This document shows, piece by piece, positions 46,631 through 57,916 of a DNA stretch of 64,000 nucleotides. The DNA lies in NCBI RefSeq assembly GCF_012489685.1, contig NC_080046.1, positions 65,053,984 through 65,117,983 of the forward strand, given 5' to 3'. Position 1 is the stretch's first letter; the number at the start of each line of letters is the position of its first letter. Made by a program: the position numbers and the translations under genes. Origin of the DNA: Lotus japonicus. Taxonomy: Eukaryota > Streptophyta > Magnoliopsida > Fabales > Fabaceae. The notes beneath the pieces were generated by a model that was not told the origin of the DNA, did not search any database, and was given only the letters and a program-made list of their open reading frames with translations.

Positions 46631-48267
46631 TCACTTCGGAAGTTGTTGAAGATCTTCGATAAATCTATCAATATAGCCATTCATCAGCGCTGGATTCCCC
46701 AACAATTCCTTAAACTTGGCATGGTTGTTCTTCAGCCTAGCAGCCAAATCACTTCTTTCATCCATCACAGACTTGATAGCTTTACAAAAGCTTTCTTTTG
46801 TGATTATATCCCTCCAATTTTTTCCTCTTTCCACAGAAACTGCTACTTGCAGCTCCTCGACAAGTAGCTTGGCATTCAATGCTTGGTCTGCAAGGAAAGG
46901 AACTAGCACTATTTGTTTATCACTCATCAAAGACTCCCACATAGAACCAAATCCGCAGTGACTCACAAAGCACCCGACTGACGGGTGCTTCAAAATCAAT
47001 GGTTGTTGAACCCAATCCCTAGCAACAACTCCTCTTCCCTTCACCCTCTCTTCAAAACCCTCTGGTAATGCCTCATCCACAGATGCACAACCTAAAGGGG
47101 TCTTCAAGGCGATGAAAAAAGGAAATCCTGAAAGCTCAAATCCTAGCAATAACTCTTGGAATTGTTCTTTTTTCAAGTTTACTTGGGACCCAAATGCACA
47201 AAACACGACGGACGTAGGCTCAAACCCATCAAGCCACTTAGCCCAATGTTCTTCTAACTCTCCCTTATAAGCCTCCTCAGGCAACACAGGCCCAGTCAAA
47301 AGCACCGGCTTCTGATACTGTGCAGCAATGTAGTCACAGAAGTCACCTTCTTTGATCTCCCTAGTCGTTCTGATGGCTATGGCATCACTTTGTTTCAAGG
47401 CCATTGTGAGGCGGTCATGAAAGGTCATGTTACCTGTAATTAAACATAAGCTTTTGAGATAACTTGTTCATAATATGGTATTAAAGCTCTATTACCGAGT
47501 AATCAAGCACATGGTAGGAAGAAGCATATCTAAAATATTATGGATGCGCTCAAGATGGTTAGTAGGCATGTGAATTGTTCACACTTTAAGTCCAAGTGAG
47601 ATCTTAAGTAATAAGCATGTTAGAAATATAACTATTCATGTACTAAACCCAACAATTTTTGGAATAATTAGTTACCTTCTCCAAATGATATTTGTATGTA
47701 ATCCATAGGTATGGCTTCAGGGCCAAGAAGCACAACTTTTGAAGAAGGGTACCCAGCTGGTAGTTGCCCTAACTCCTCCAATGTCATGAGCCTGTCCCTG
47801 GGAACATTCTTAGCAGGCACGAACTTTATAGCAATGCTGGCTGCACACATTACATGGTAGAAAATGGTTTTGATGCCATACTTGTTTGCTATTTGAGGTA
47901 TCCAGTGTGCATGATCAAAGAACAAAAAATCAGGTTTGATTTTGCTCAGTGCTAGATCCACTTGGTCAGAAGTCTTGTCCATTGCTATTTGAAGCAGATT
48001 GTTGATACCAATGGGAATCTCTGAGGCAGTCTCGGTGCCAAGAGGAAGACCATCAACGTGTGGAACGGTGAGGGTGTGGAAGGTGATCAGGTGTGGGTAA
48101 TAATTCATGTGTTGTAGTTCAAGCTCTGCTTTTGGGGGTAGGAAAAAAGAGACTTTGTGACCTCTTTTAGCAAACTCGTTTGAGAGCTGGAGGAATGGGG
48201 TCATGTGACCGGTGGCAAACCATGGAAGCATGGCTATGTGAAGCTTGGAGGTGTTTGATGTAGCCAT
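46631..48267 (-). CDS. UDP-glycosyltransferase, UGT79-like (flavonoid/terpenoid glycoside branch)
   Basis: Two exons, 48267-47676 and 47433-46631, join at phase 1 (GGAGAAG/GTAACT and TACAG/GTAAC) to 464 residues. Plant UGTs move a sugar from a UDP-sugar to small molecules in the cytosol; group A enzymes of the UGT79 type usually extend an existing glycoside. The catalytic His21 lies in FATGHMTPF and its partner Asp118 in DFLFFDHAHW. The 44-residue PSPG box spans about 338-381: it opens WVQQPLILKHPSVG, contains HCGFGSMWES and ends in FLADQ with the terminal Gln. HCGFGSMWES favours UGT79 over other groups. A TATA box (TATAAAAA, minus strand) lies about 50 bp upstream of the ATG. The protein is intact. 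Substrate cannot be deduced. The gene lies inside the block bounded by the LINE target duplication. Confidence 0.88.
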
Positions 48268-48316
48268 TTTGTTTGGTACCAATTGCTTTTTTCTGAATAC
48301 AAAATCTCAATGTTGG

Positions 48317-48324
48317 TTTTTATA
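48317..48324 (-). promoter_or_regulatory. TATA box of the UGT gene
   Basis: TATAAAAA on the minus strand, about 50 bp upstream of the start codon at 48267. Confidence 0.5.
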
Positions 48325-48404
48325 GGGAAAAAAGGTTATTCACCATGCATGTAATTTCAACCCTAAAAAGATTTAGCAATAAATAGGAGAAAAAGTGAGA
48401 AATA

Positions 48405-48572
48405 TAAAATAATGTAATATAGTATAATATGATATAATATAAGTAATATAGTATAATATAATATAGTATAATATAATATAATATAATATAATATAATATA
48501 ATATAGCATAATATAATATAAAATAATATAGGTATAATATAATATAGTATAATATAATATAAAATAATATAT
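48405..48572. repeat. TATAA pentanucleotide microsatellite
   Basis: About 165 bp of ATATA/ATAATAT units (mainly AATAT pentamers) lie between the UGT promoter and the 5' end of the LINE. Confidence 0.9.
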
Positions 48573-48825
48573 ACAAAAACTTAGGTAGAATAAAAAAATT
48601 GATCTTTTGACTATTCACAACTTTCAATAATATTTAATATTATGTTAAAGACCAATCTCCCTGTATTTTAAGTCTCCCCCTTCTCTCTCTGCTAGGGTTT
48701 TGACCTCAGGGTTCTGACCTGGCAGACAGTCGGTTGTGGAGTATTTTCTTCTCCAATCCCGGTATTGGTTCTCGTCTCCCCGGTGGGTGGAGCTGCTCGT
48801 GTCCGTGCCTTGGTGACGGGAAGAG

Positions 48826-50099
48826 ATGGATTCGTGGAAGAGACTTGAGTTTTCAGCAGAGGAAAACGAAGTGCTGGACCTGGGGAGTGAAACAGAGACA
48901 AATGACCCCCCCAAAACACAGTGGTAGGGAAGATGTGGACGACAGAATCATACAACGTGAAGGCTTTCAAAGCCACTATGCTGAACATCTGGAAGACAAG
49001 AGGCGCAGTGGAGATAGTAGATCTGGAAAAAAACCTCTTCTCTTTCAAGTTTGAAACACAGAGAGACAGGGATCTCATCCTCAAAGGACAACCCTGGACC
49101 TTTGATGGGCATGTACTAGCCTTGCAACAGATCTCAGGAGGTGAACAACCATCCGAAATCTGCCCCCATTCTTGCCCCATATGGGTCAGAATCTATGACT
49201 TACCCCTAAATCTACGCAATGAGCCATCAATCAGGAAGATAGGAGGAAGCTTGGGAGAAGTTTTGGAGTATGATAAGTCAGAGGAGTGCCTGAGGGGAAA
49301 GTATGCCAGAGTAAGGGTCAAGGTAGATCTGTTGAAACCCCTCAAAAGAGGGTCCCCCATTCAGATAGCAACAAACAAGAAAGGAAGAATCTTTTTCAAG
49401 TATGAAAGACTCCCTGATTTCTGCTTTGTGTGTGGAGTGCTCGGCCACACCTTAAGATCCTGCCCAGAAAAAGAGGAGGATATAGAAGGAGAGGAGCTCA
49501 AAGACCTGCCCTATGGAGCTTGGATGAGAGCCTCCCCCAAAAAGGTCACCTTGATGCGGAAAGATGGCTACGCAGAAAGAAACAAAACCATCAAAAAGTC
49601 CCTTTTTGGCCAGGAACAAAACATTGTCGATGAGCACAATGAAGGGTCCCCACAACCAAAAGAAAATTCCCCCAACAAGGAGACAACCCAAGGGGATGAC
49701 TCTCAAACCACAAAGGTAAACCCACATACAATTACTCAAAGCCTTGACAAAGTTGCTGAGGTGTTCCAACTTTTCAACATCACACAAGAGTCCACAGAAA
49801 CAGAGCAAGAAGTGAATAATGAGGATCCAAAAGAAAAGGAACCAGAGCCAACTCCCTCAGATCCTGTATCAAATGAAACTAGTACAGGGAAAGGTCTGAA
49901 ATCCTGGAAAAGAGCAGCAAGAACACCCAGAGAAGAACCCTCTAACCAACACGAAAACATCACCGGAGGAAAGAGGACGGAGATGGAGATCGATGGGGAA
50001 GAAGGGAACCAACAGGGTACTGAAAAAAGAAATAAATCAGACATGATCATTGATGAGATATCGGCAGTGCTGGAGGACCAGCACGGCCGAGAGCCATGA
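48826..50099 (+). CDS. LINE ORF1 protein (DUF4283-type, CCHC zinc knuckle), one frameshift
   Basis: ORF1 proteins bind the element RNA as a nucleoprotein. The natural start is probably the ATG at 48826 (MDSWKRLEFSAEENEV). That frame stops at TAG 48922-48930, and the main frame takes over, open to TGA 50097-50099. The two join if one base is missing from the C run at 48906-48912. The main frame has the DUF4283-like segment VKAFKATMLNIWKTRG, IVDLEKNLFSFKF and WTFDGHVLAL. A CCHC knuckle (CFVCGVLGHTLRSC) lies at about 49424-49465. A long polar, acidic tail follows. Without the repair the first in-frame ATG is 48933, giving 388 residues. The stop overlaps the ORF2 start in an ATGA. Confidence 0.88.
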
Positions 50100-53000
50100 A
50101 AATATTAAGCTGGAACTGCAGGGGGCTTGGGAACCTCCGAGCAGACCGAGCTTTGCAAAGGCTCACCACCACAGAAGATCCCAAAATTGTCTTCTTAATG
50201 GAGACACGCAGAAAGACTAGTGAATTGAAGAAAACAAAAACAAAGCTGGGTTACAAGAACATGATTGCTGTTGATTGTAGAGGTGAAGGCAGAGCACGAG
50301 GAGGTGGTCTTGCTATGCTATGGAGCGAAGATACCAACCTTGACATTGTCTCTTACTCTCTTAATCACATACTGGCCAAACATACTGATGTGGAGAATAA
50401 TACCACATTTATTACTGGCTTTTATGGGTTTCCGGAAGAGCACAACAAACCTCGTTCTTGGGATCTCCTTAACCGCATTAAATTGGAAGTTGCTGGACAT
50501 TGGATTTGCTTCGGTGACTTTAATGCCATAACCTCCAACTCAGAGAAAAGAGGGGGAAATGAAAAATCAGTGGAGCAACTCGACAACTTTATTCAGTGCC
50601 TTAATCAATGTGGGCTAATTGACCTGGGTTACTTTGGACAAACCTACACGTGGTGCAACGGAAGGGAAGGTGCAGCAAACATCCAAGAAAGGCTAGACAG
50701 GTGTGTTGCTTCTCAACCATTCATTGACGCGTGGCCAACAACAAGCGTCCAACACATGCACAGGTTTGAATCTGACCACTCTCCTCTCCTTATTAATGTC
50801 ACAAACCAACCCTTTGAAGAACACAGGAAAAAGAATAGAATCTTCAGGTTTGAAGCACACCTGACCCGTGAGCATGACATTGCCTACCACTTGAAAGAAG
50901 CTTGGTCAAAAGGAGGTGAGGATTTTGAAAGCAAGCTGGACACAGCAAAAGAAACAATGACTGCTCTCAAAACTGAAGCTGGGAACTTAAGGAGAAACAT
51001 AGCAACGGTGGAACAAAAGCTTAAGCGTGCACAGGATTGGCCACCCACTGTTGAGAACTTGGCAGATAGAAAAGATCTGGAACTAGAGCTAGCAGAGCTT
51101 CTGGAAAGAGATGAAATCTATTGGAGGCAAAGATCTAGAGCCTTATGGTTGAAAGAGGGAGACAAAAACACAAGTTTCTTCCACGGAAAAGCCAATCAGA
51201 GAAACAAAAGAAACAAAATTGCTAGAATAAAAGATCAAAATGGCATTTGGGTCTACAAGAGGGACCTGGTAACCGAAGCCTTCAAGCAATATTTTGAAGA
51301 AATCTTCACAAGCATGAACCCCACAAACATTGATACTGCTTGCCAGAAGATAAAAGGAAGGCTGAACCACGACCAAATAGAAAAATTAGAAGCTCCTTTC
51401 ACCACCGAAGAGGTTCAAGACGCTCTACACCAAATGCACCCTCTCAAAGCCCCAGGCCCTGACGGTTTCCCAGCCTTATTCTATCAAAAATATTGGAACA
51501 TAGTAGGAGATGAAGTCACTAAGAAAGTTTTGAATATCCTAAACAGAGAAGAGGACCCCTCAAGCATCAACAAAACTTTCATTTGCTTGATCCCAAAGAC
51601 AAAAGCACCTGAATTTCCAAACGAATTCAGACCTATTAGTCTATGCAATGTAATCATGAAGCTGGTGACAAAGTGTATCACTAACAGGTTAAAAGAATTC
51701 CTAGGAGATATCATTGGGGAGGAGCAAAGTGCCTTCGTACCGGGAAGGCAAATTACCGACAACGCCTTGACTGGGTTTGAAGTCTTCCATTACATGAAGA
51801 AGAAGAGAAAAGGAAAGAAAGGATATCTAGCCATGAAGCTAGACATGTCAAAAGCATATGACAGGATAGAGTGGCCTTTCTTGGAGCAAGTACTAACAAC
51901 AATGGGGTTTCCACCCCGGTTCAAGGAACTAATTCTCAGGTGCGTAACTTCTGTCTCCTACTCTATCCTTCTAAATGGTGAACCTGCCCCTCTTTTTGTA
52001 CCAGGCAGGGGTCTCCGTCAAGGAGACCCTCTATCACCATACCTTTTCATCCTATGCGTAGAAGCTTTCTCGGGCCTTATCTCTGATCAAACACAAAAGA
52101 AGAAGCTTCATGGAATCCAAGTGGCTCGTGGTGCTCCTCACATAAGCCATTTATTCTTCGCGGATGATAGTCTGATTTTCAGCAGAGCCACAAAGGAGGA
52201 AGCAGATTGTCTAATGAATGCCATAAGAGACTATGAAAGGGCCTCAGGGCAACTTGTGAACCTGGACAAGTCAGAAATATCCTTCAGCCGAAATGTACCA
52301 CAAAACACGATGGAAATGATCCGTGAAAGGATGGGTGTAAAGGATGTGACTATCCACGACAAGTACTTGGGCCTTCCAACTGTTATTGGCAGCTCAAAAA
52401 AGGCTATCTTTGGGAAAATCCAGGAGAGAGTTTGGCGAAAGTTACAAGGATGGAAGGAGAAAACACTCTCAAGAGCAGGCAAGGAGATCCTGATCAAGTC
52501 CGTGGCACAATCCATCCCTAACTACATCATGAGTTGCTTTAAAATCCCAAGTGGCATATGCTCAAAAATTGAAAGTAATCTTGCAAACTTCTGGTGGGGT
52601 CAAAGAGACAAAGAAAGAAAGATTCATTGGGCTGCCTGGAAGCACCTTTGCAAACCAAAATATAGAGGTGGTTTGGGTTTCCGTGACCTAGAGGACTTTA
52701 ACAAAGCCCTACTGACAAAACAAGCATGGAGATTATTAAGTGCTCCAAACTCTTTGCTGTACAAAACTTGGAAAGCCAAGTATTTCCCCAGAAAACACCT
52801 CCTTGAAGCTACAATTGGTCATCAACCCAGCTACGCTTGGAGAAGCATTTGGGGAACTCTTAGCCTCGTCAATGAAGGAATCAAGTGGCAAGTTGGAAAC
52901 GGGAACAAAATAGAAATCTGGAGTGACCCTTGGCTTCCGGGACCAGGTAAAGGAAACATTATCTCCCCCCCAACTGATGACTCTACATGCCACAAAGTAG

Positions 53001-54147
53001 CTGATCTCATAGCTGAAAGTGGAGGCCGCTGGAATGTACAAAAAATCAACAATTACTTCAACCCAGCAGAAGCCAAAGCCATCCAGGCAATTCCCTCAGC
53101 TGGAGAGCACCCGAGGACAAAATGATATGGAGATGGAGCAAAAATGGCCTGTTCTCAGTAAAATCCGCATATCATCAATGCCAAGTTTCCAGACTTAATG
53201 CCACAGCAAGCGGATCAAGCTCCTCAAACTTCCCTTGGACAAAGATGTGGAAAATCAAAGTCCCCACAAAAGTAAAACATTTCATTTACAGAGCTGTCAA
53301 CAACATCACTCCTTGCGGGGCAAACTTAGCAAGACGAGGCATTCAAATCCAAGAGCATTGCACCTTGTGCGGAGAAGAGACTACTGAATCCCAAACCCAC
53401 CTTTTCATCCAATGCCAATGGGCCAGAGCAGCATGGTTCAACCATCCCCTGGGGGTTCGAATAAACCCAGCCCACCAAACTATTGCAGAGTGGTTGATTG
53501 AGGTCTGTGCAAATCATGATCAAGAGGTGGTGGCACAAATCTTCCAAGGAGCTTGGGCAATCTGGAAAGCACGAAACAATGCAATTTTCAACAACCTCAA
53601 ACCAGATCCAGGTGAAGTAATGATGACTGCTTTAAACCAACTAGTAGAATGGATCGAAGCACAAGAGAAGAGGGGCGAAACAAACCGAACTGAGCACCAA
53701 GTTGCCTGGAAAGCACCACCAGAAGGAAAGATAAAAATCAATGTTGATGCAGGCTGGACGGGAACCAATTCAACGGGCTTTGGCTTTGTGGCCAGATCAC
53801 ACACTGGTGCACTTCTAGCCGCAGGCACTCTGTTCCAAGAACACAGATTGGAGCCTCTCACAGCAGAAGCCTTAGCACTACGATGGAGCATGCAACAAGC
53901 ATCTGAACTAGGAATGGATAGTGTGCTCTTTGAATCAGATTCTCTTTCTGTCATCAAATCCCTGAGAGCTGAATCAAATTATTGGACTATCCAAGACATC
54001 ACCCTAGACTGCCTTCACCTAGCTGATAATTTCCTTTCCTGTTCTTTTTCTCATGTAACCCGCAAGGCAAATGTACCCGCTCATATTTTAGCCTCTCTGG
54101 CTTGTAAGTATCAAAATCGGCTTTGGTGGGATGCCCCCCCCAGCTGA
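50096..54147 (+). CDS. LINE ORF2: endonuclease, reverse transcriptase, RNase H; one frameshift
   Basis: ORF2 supplies target-primed reverse transcription. The first frame runs 50096-53125 (1,009 codons), and the second is open to TGA at 54145-54147. They join through loss of one base in the CCC run at 53093-53095, for about 1,350 residues. Endonuclease motifs: SWNCRG at 5-10, ET near 37, GDFN at 140-143 and SDH at 226-228. Reverse transcriptase: FRPISLCNV, KLDMSKAYD, GLRQGDPLSPYLF and the catalytic FADD at 688-691. The downstream frame carries the zf-RVT region (FPWTKMWKIKVPTKVKHF, then a Cys/His set) and an RVT_3-type RNase H with INVDAGWTG, TAEALAL, FESDS and NVPAHILA. Apart from the frameshift no key residue is missing. 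Confidence 0.93.
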
Positions 54148-54220
54148 AATTGATCACTCCCTGCTTGCAGACGCTGCTTTTTCTTAATTGAAATACGTAC
54201 TGAAGTTCAAAAAAAAAAAA

Positions 54221-54234
54221 GGTCATTTGTGTTA
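54221..54234 (+). repeat. Right copy of target-site duplication of the UGT-LINE block
   Basis: GGTCATTTGTGTTA directly follows the poly(A). It is identical to 46274-46287, and the sequences diverge immediately after this word. Confidence 0.75.
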
Positions 54235-54239
54235 ACACT

Positions 54240-55670
54240 TATATTATTAGATAAGCTTAAATAAGTTCTTATAATCGATCAGGTTTAAATCTACCTAAAA
54301 ACTAATTTTGTGAGTGGAAGTTATTCTATTTTATATTAAACTTATTTACCTTGTTAATTAATGTGAGACTACTTAAGATATTTACCATGCGAAGCTGGCA
54401 AATGAAATAAAGAGAGAAAGACAAGCTAGAGATGTGAATGGAAAAGCTTCAATTGGTTGGATTTGCAAGCCATGAAAAAACTAAGTAAAACGGGTAAGTA
54501 AAGAAGACCAGGTATTTTTACTTGTGGGTAATGTCTAACTTGTTGGTCCACTCCACATTTATGCATAAACAGCGTGACAGTAGAAAACGTGATAGATGAA
54601 TCTGCATCAGGTTACGAAATATGAACCCTGTTGTACAGACAAGAATAAATTATTGCAGCTTAGCCCAAGAACTGAATCCAAGGAAACATAAACATGCATG
54701 TACATTTTGTTTTCACTTTAATTTCAGTTTAATTATGCTTAGAGCCAGAGGTAACATGATGTATATATATAGTTGTATTTAGTATTGGATCAATTGTTTG
54801 ATTCCTCTTAGATGCGACCATGATTACTTTTTAGTGTATGAATTTGATGCTAGCTGCTGCCACCCATGTGATAGGCTTGTTTTTCCCCCATATTAAGAAT
54901 GCCTAATAATGCAGCGCTGCAAGCAGGTCATACAAAACTGAATTTGTTAAACAAGTAGTAGCACCATTGTTAGATAATTGAATTTGTTAAACATTTAGTT
55001 TATAGTCTAATCTTTAAGGTATGTCTATGAAGAATGATTTGTTGGAATATGTCTTCCCATTTAATGTGATCTTAATTTAATTAGTCGATCTCATGATGAT
55101 TGGTCGTGAATACTTTAGTAATAATAAAGAAAAAAAAAACAGAGAATTAACTTTAGTTTTATAAGACAGAATCTATATACATTTCAAGGACTCAAATTCC
55201 ATTGAAAGCAGTCATATGAGGGAATATATTACATAGTCTCAAAAGTATAGAAACCTCCCAGTATCTGAAGTCTGAACAAAATGAGAGGATACTAAAAACA
55301 AATCCATACTGGACAAAATGGACAGGAAAGTCAGAATTGACAAAATGAAGATGGGCTAGCACCATTATTGCATAATAAGCGGTTATTATAAAAAAAATGT
55401 TTACAATATACAATGCAGTTGTTAATAGCAGTGATTGGAGCGGGTTGCATAATAATGCAAACACTCCAAAGTAAAAACAATTTAATTTTGATATTTTGTC
55501 TGGGTAGAAAGGAAAATATTTTGTTCATATCAATATAATCCACCTCCACCTCATAAAGAAAAATATGAAGAAAAAAATTTGAAAAATATGATGAGTTATA
55601 TGAGAGGAAAAAGAAAAGAAAAGAAAGTAACTGATAAATATTAGGATGGAAGAGAAACCGTGGTGTGAAT
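54240..55670. other. Intergenic DNA, no gene seen
   Basis: AT-rich DNA. The start (ACACTTATATTATTAGATAAGC) resembles the dispersed repeat material at 45950-46000. The short minus-strand frames at 55192-55549 look random. Confidence 0.45.
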
Positions 55671-55731
55671 ATTTAGGGCTTGTTTGGCACCCCGTATTAG
55701 GCATGATAGTATAAGTTTATACAATACATTT

Positions 55732-56794
55732 TGGTCTGTTTGGTGACCAGGACAGGATAAGGTAAGACAAGATAATAATCATAACATGTTGTTATCTGTT
55801 GTTTGTTGCGCCAGCAGGATAGGATAACACAATCCTGTCAATCATGTGTAAAAGTTATCATGAGGGGGGAGTTAGGATAGAACAAGATAGGATACCAGTT
55901 ATATATTTTCTTTCAGTATCCTAACTCCAAGTTAATTTATTTTAATATTATATAATTTATAATTTATAATAATATTAATTAATAAATAAAAAATATTAAT
56001 TTAACTAAAATAAAAAATAAATACAATTATTATTCATAAATAGTAAAATAAACTACTCACTTACAAATATTGATTTATTAATAATAATAGACTAATTTAA
56101 TAATTTTCATCTTCTAATATTTAAAATTTATTTATCTACTTATATAATAAATTAAATATAAAGTATTTTTGAAATAATAATATTTTTAATTTGGTTAATT
56201 TTTATTGTTTATCACGTGTCACAAACTAAGTGAAAACAATTGATTACAAATATTTATTTTTTAATAGTAATAGATTAATTTTCTATTTTCATCTCCTATT
56301 ATTTAAAATTACTTATAAATTATTCTTAATTTCAAAAGTATTTTATATTTAAATTATAAATTTATAATTTAAATATAAAGTACTTTTGAAATAATAATAT
56401 TCTTAATTTAATTAACTTTTATTGTTAATTTTCACGTGTCACGACTAAATGAAAACGAATTGGTTAACTGCATAATTTTATTTAAAATATATGCTATCTT
56501 TAAAACAATTAAATAGGCTAATTAATAAAATTTAAATTAATTTTATTTACTTTAAATTATAGAATCATTCATGAAAATGTAAAGAAATTAAATTCAATAG
56601 AATGATCAATTTTTAAATGTATTTTTTATTCAAATATAAATCTGATACATTTTTTTTTATCATATCTTATCCTTATCATGTGCACCTCAAACACTGTATA
56701 TGATAAGAGTCTATCATGCTCTTATCCTATCGTGTTGCTATCGTGTTCACATATCATATCCTATAATATCCTATCCTGACCACCAAACGGGCCC
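55732..56794. mobile_element. Nested MITE-like element, about 1.06 kb
   Basis: GGTCTGTTTGGTGACCAGGA at the left is mirrored by TCCTGACCACCAAACGGGCC at the right, with further AGGATA/TATCCT words inside. The interior is very AT-rich and holds a diverged direct repeat: TTTTGAAATAATAATATT plus TTATTGTT and CACGTGTCAC, at about 56165-56225 and 56385-56450. An exact target duplication is not evident. Confidence 0.6.
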
Positions 56795-56935
56795 TATGAG
56801 TTTATCCATTGTTTGGTGATGACATTGTATTGTATAAGCTTATCCATCAAAGTCTCCTTATACGTTAAAATGACGTATTATTTAATCCATCATGTGAGTG
56901 ATGGATAAAACATGATAAGGTTGTGACGTATAAGT

Positions 56936-57698
56936 CACCATCACCACCACCCTCCATTGCTGCCAACTTACACCACCATTTGCCCCACCACCGCCACCGG
57001 TGTTGCCGCCACCACCCGATCACCACCGTCGTCGCCGCCACCACCGCCCTACCGTCACCACCACCACTGACACCACAACCACCACCCTATTGCCACCACC
57101 ACCATAATCGCTGCCACCACTGACACCACAACCACCGCCCTATCGCCACCACCACCATCATCGCCTCCACCACCATCATCGCCTCCACCCTCCACCGTCC
57201 CCGCCACCCTATTGCAGCCGACACCGCCACCGCCTTACCACCACCACCACCCTATCGTCGCCAACACCACAACCACCATCGCTGCCACCACCGCCAGCCT
57301 CTGATCACCACCACCGCCACCGCCACCATCGGTGTTACCGCCACTGCCACTATCACCACCACCGCCCTACCGACATCACAACCACCACCCTATCACCACC
57401 ACCACCATAATCGTCGCCACCACTCTATTGTCACCACCGATACCACAACCACCACCCTATCGCCGCCACCACCACCATTGCCTCCACCCTCCACCGTAGC
57501 CGCCACCCTAACGCAACCGCCACCGCCACCGCCTTACCACCACCACCCTATCATCGCCACCACCACAACCACAATCGCTGCCACCACCACCACCAACCTA
57601 TCTCCACTGTCACCACCACCGCCACCAACACCAACCTACCACCATTGTCACCACTACCACCAACCTACCACTACTTCCATCATCACCGCCACCACCGT
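56936..57698 (+). repeat. CCACC/CCACCG minisatellite
   Basis: About 760 bp of C-rich trinucleotide-like sequence (CACCAC, CGCCAC, ACCACCCTATCG). A higher-order duplication of about 300 bp is visible: GCCTCCACCCTCCACCGT occurs at 57181 and 57480 in the same context. It has almost no G on the plus strand outside CG steps. The Pro/His/Thr-rich frames are by-products. Confidence 0.88.
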
Positions 57699-57916
57699 TA
57701 TAATCACCTCCATATTTGATTTTTTATTATATATTATTATTCAATACTTCACTAAACATAAAATTGCATTAATTTAAACGATATGGTAAATTATACATAG
57801 TATGTCAAATGCTGGATAGTATAAGAAAGTTATCAGGGCTTATACTATCAGGCCTAATACTATCAGGTCTTATACTATCATACCTTATACTATACGTCGC
57901 ACCAAACGGGCCCTTA

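Larger units (their letters stand above)
48660..54220 (+). mobile_element. L1-type LINE retrotransposon, nearly full length
   Basis: This non-LTR element has a GC-richer 5' UTR (about 48660-48825), ORF1 with an RNA-binding region and CCHC knuckle, and ORF2 with endonuclease, reverse transcriptase and RNase H. A short 3' UTR follows, then a 12-base poly(A) at 54209-54220. Both long frames are open except for one frameshift each, so insertion is recent. The right target duplication is at 54221-54234. No matching copy exists just before 48660; the matching copy is at 46274-46287. Confidence 0.93.
55676..57913. mobile_element. Tourist/PIF-type element, 2.24 kb, with nested element and minisatellite
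   Basis: The left end GGGCTTGTTTGGCACC and the right end (opposite strand) GGGCCCGTTTGGTGCG form inverted repeats. TTA flanks both sides (55673-55675 and 57914-57916). Subterminal AGTATAAG/CTTATACTATCA words repeat near both ends. The interior holds another element (55732-56794) and a CCACC minisatellite (56936-57698). No transposase is encoded. Confidence 0.78.

Noticed and set aside
48373..48627. 84-codon Tyr/Ile/Leu-rich minus frame
   Set aside because: Translation of the TATAA microsatellite.
48640..48680. A target-site duplication directly at the LINE 5' end
   Set aside because: No copy of the GGTCATTTGTGTTA word or a close variant is present there, which is why the distant copy at 46274 was considered.
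56923..57777. Pro/His/Thr-rich open frames
   Set aside because: They are products of the CCACC minisatellite inside a transposon; there is no start context, no domain and no splice structure.
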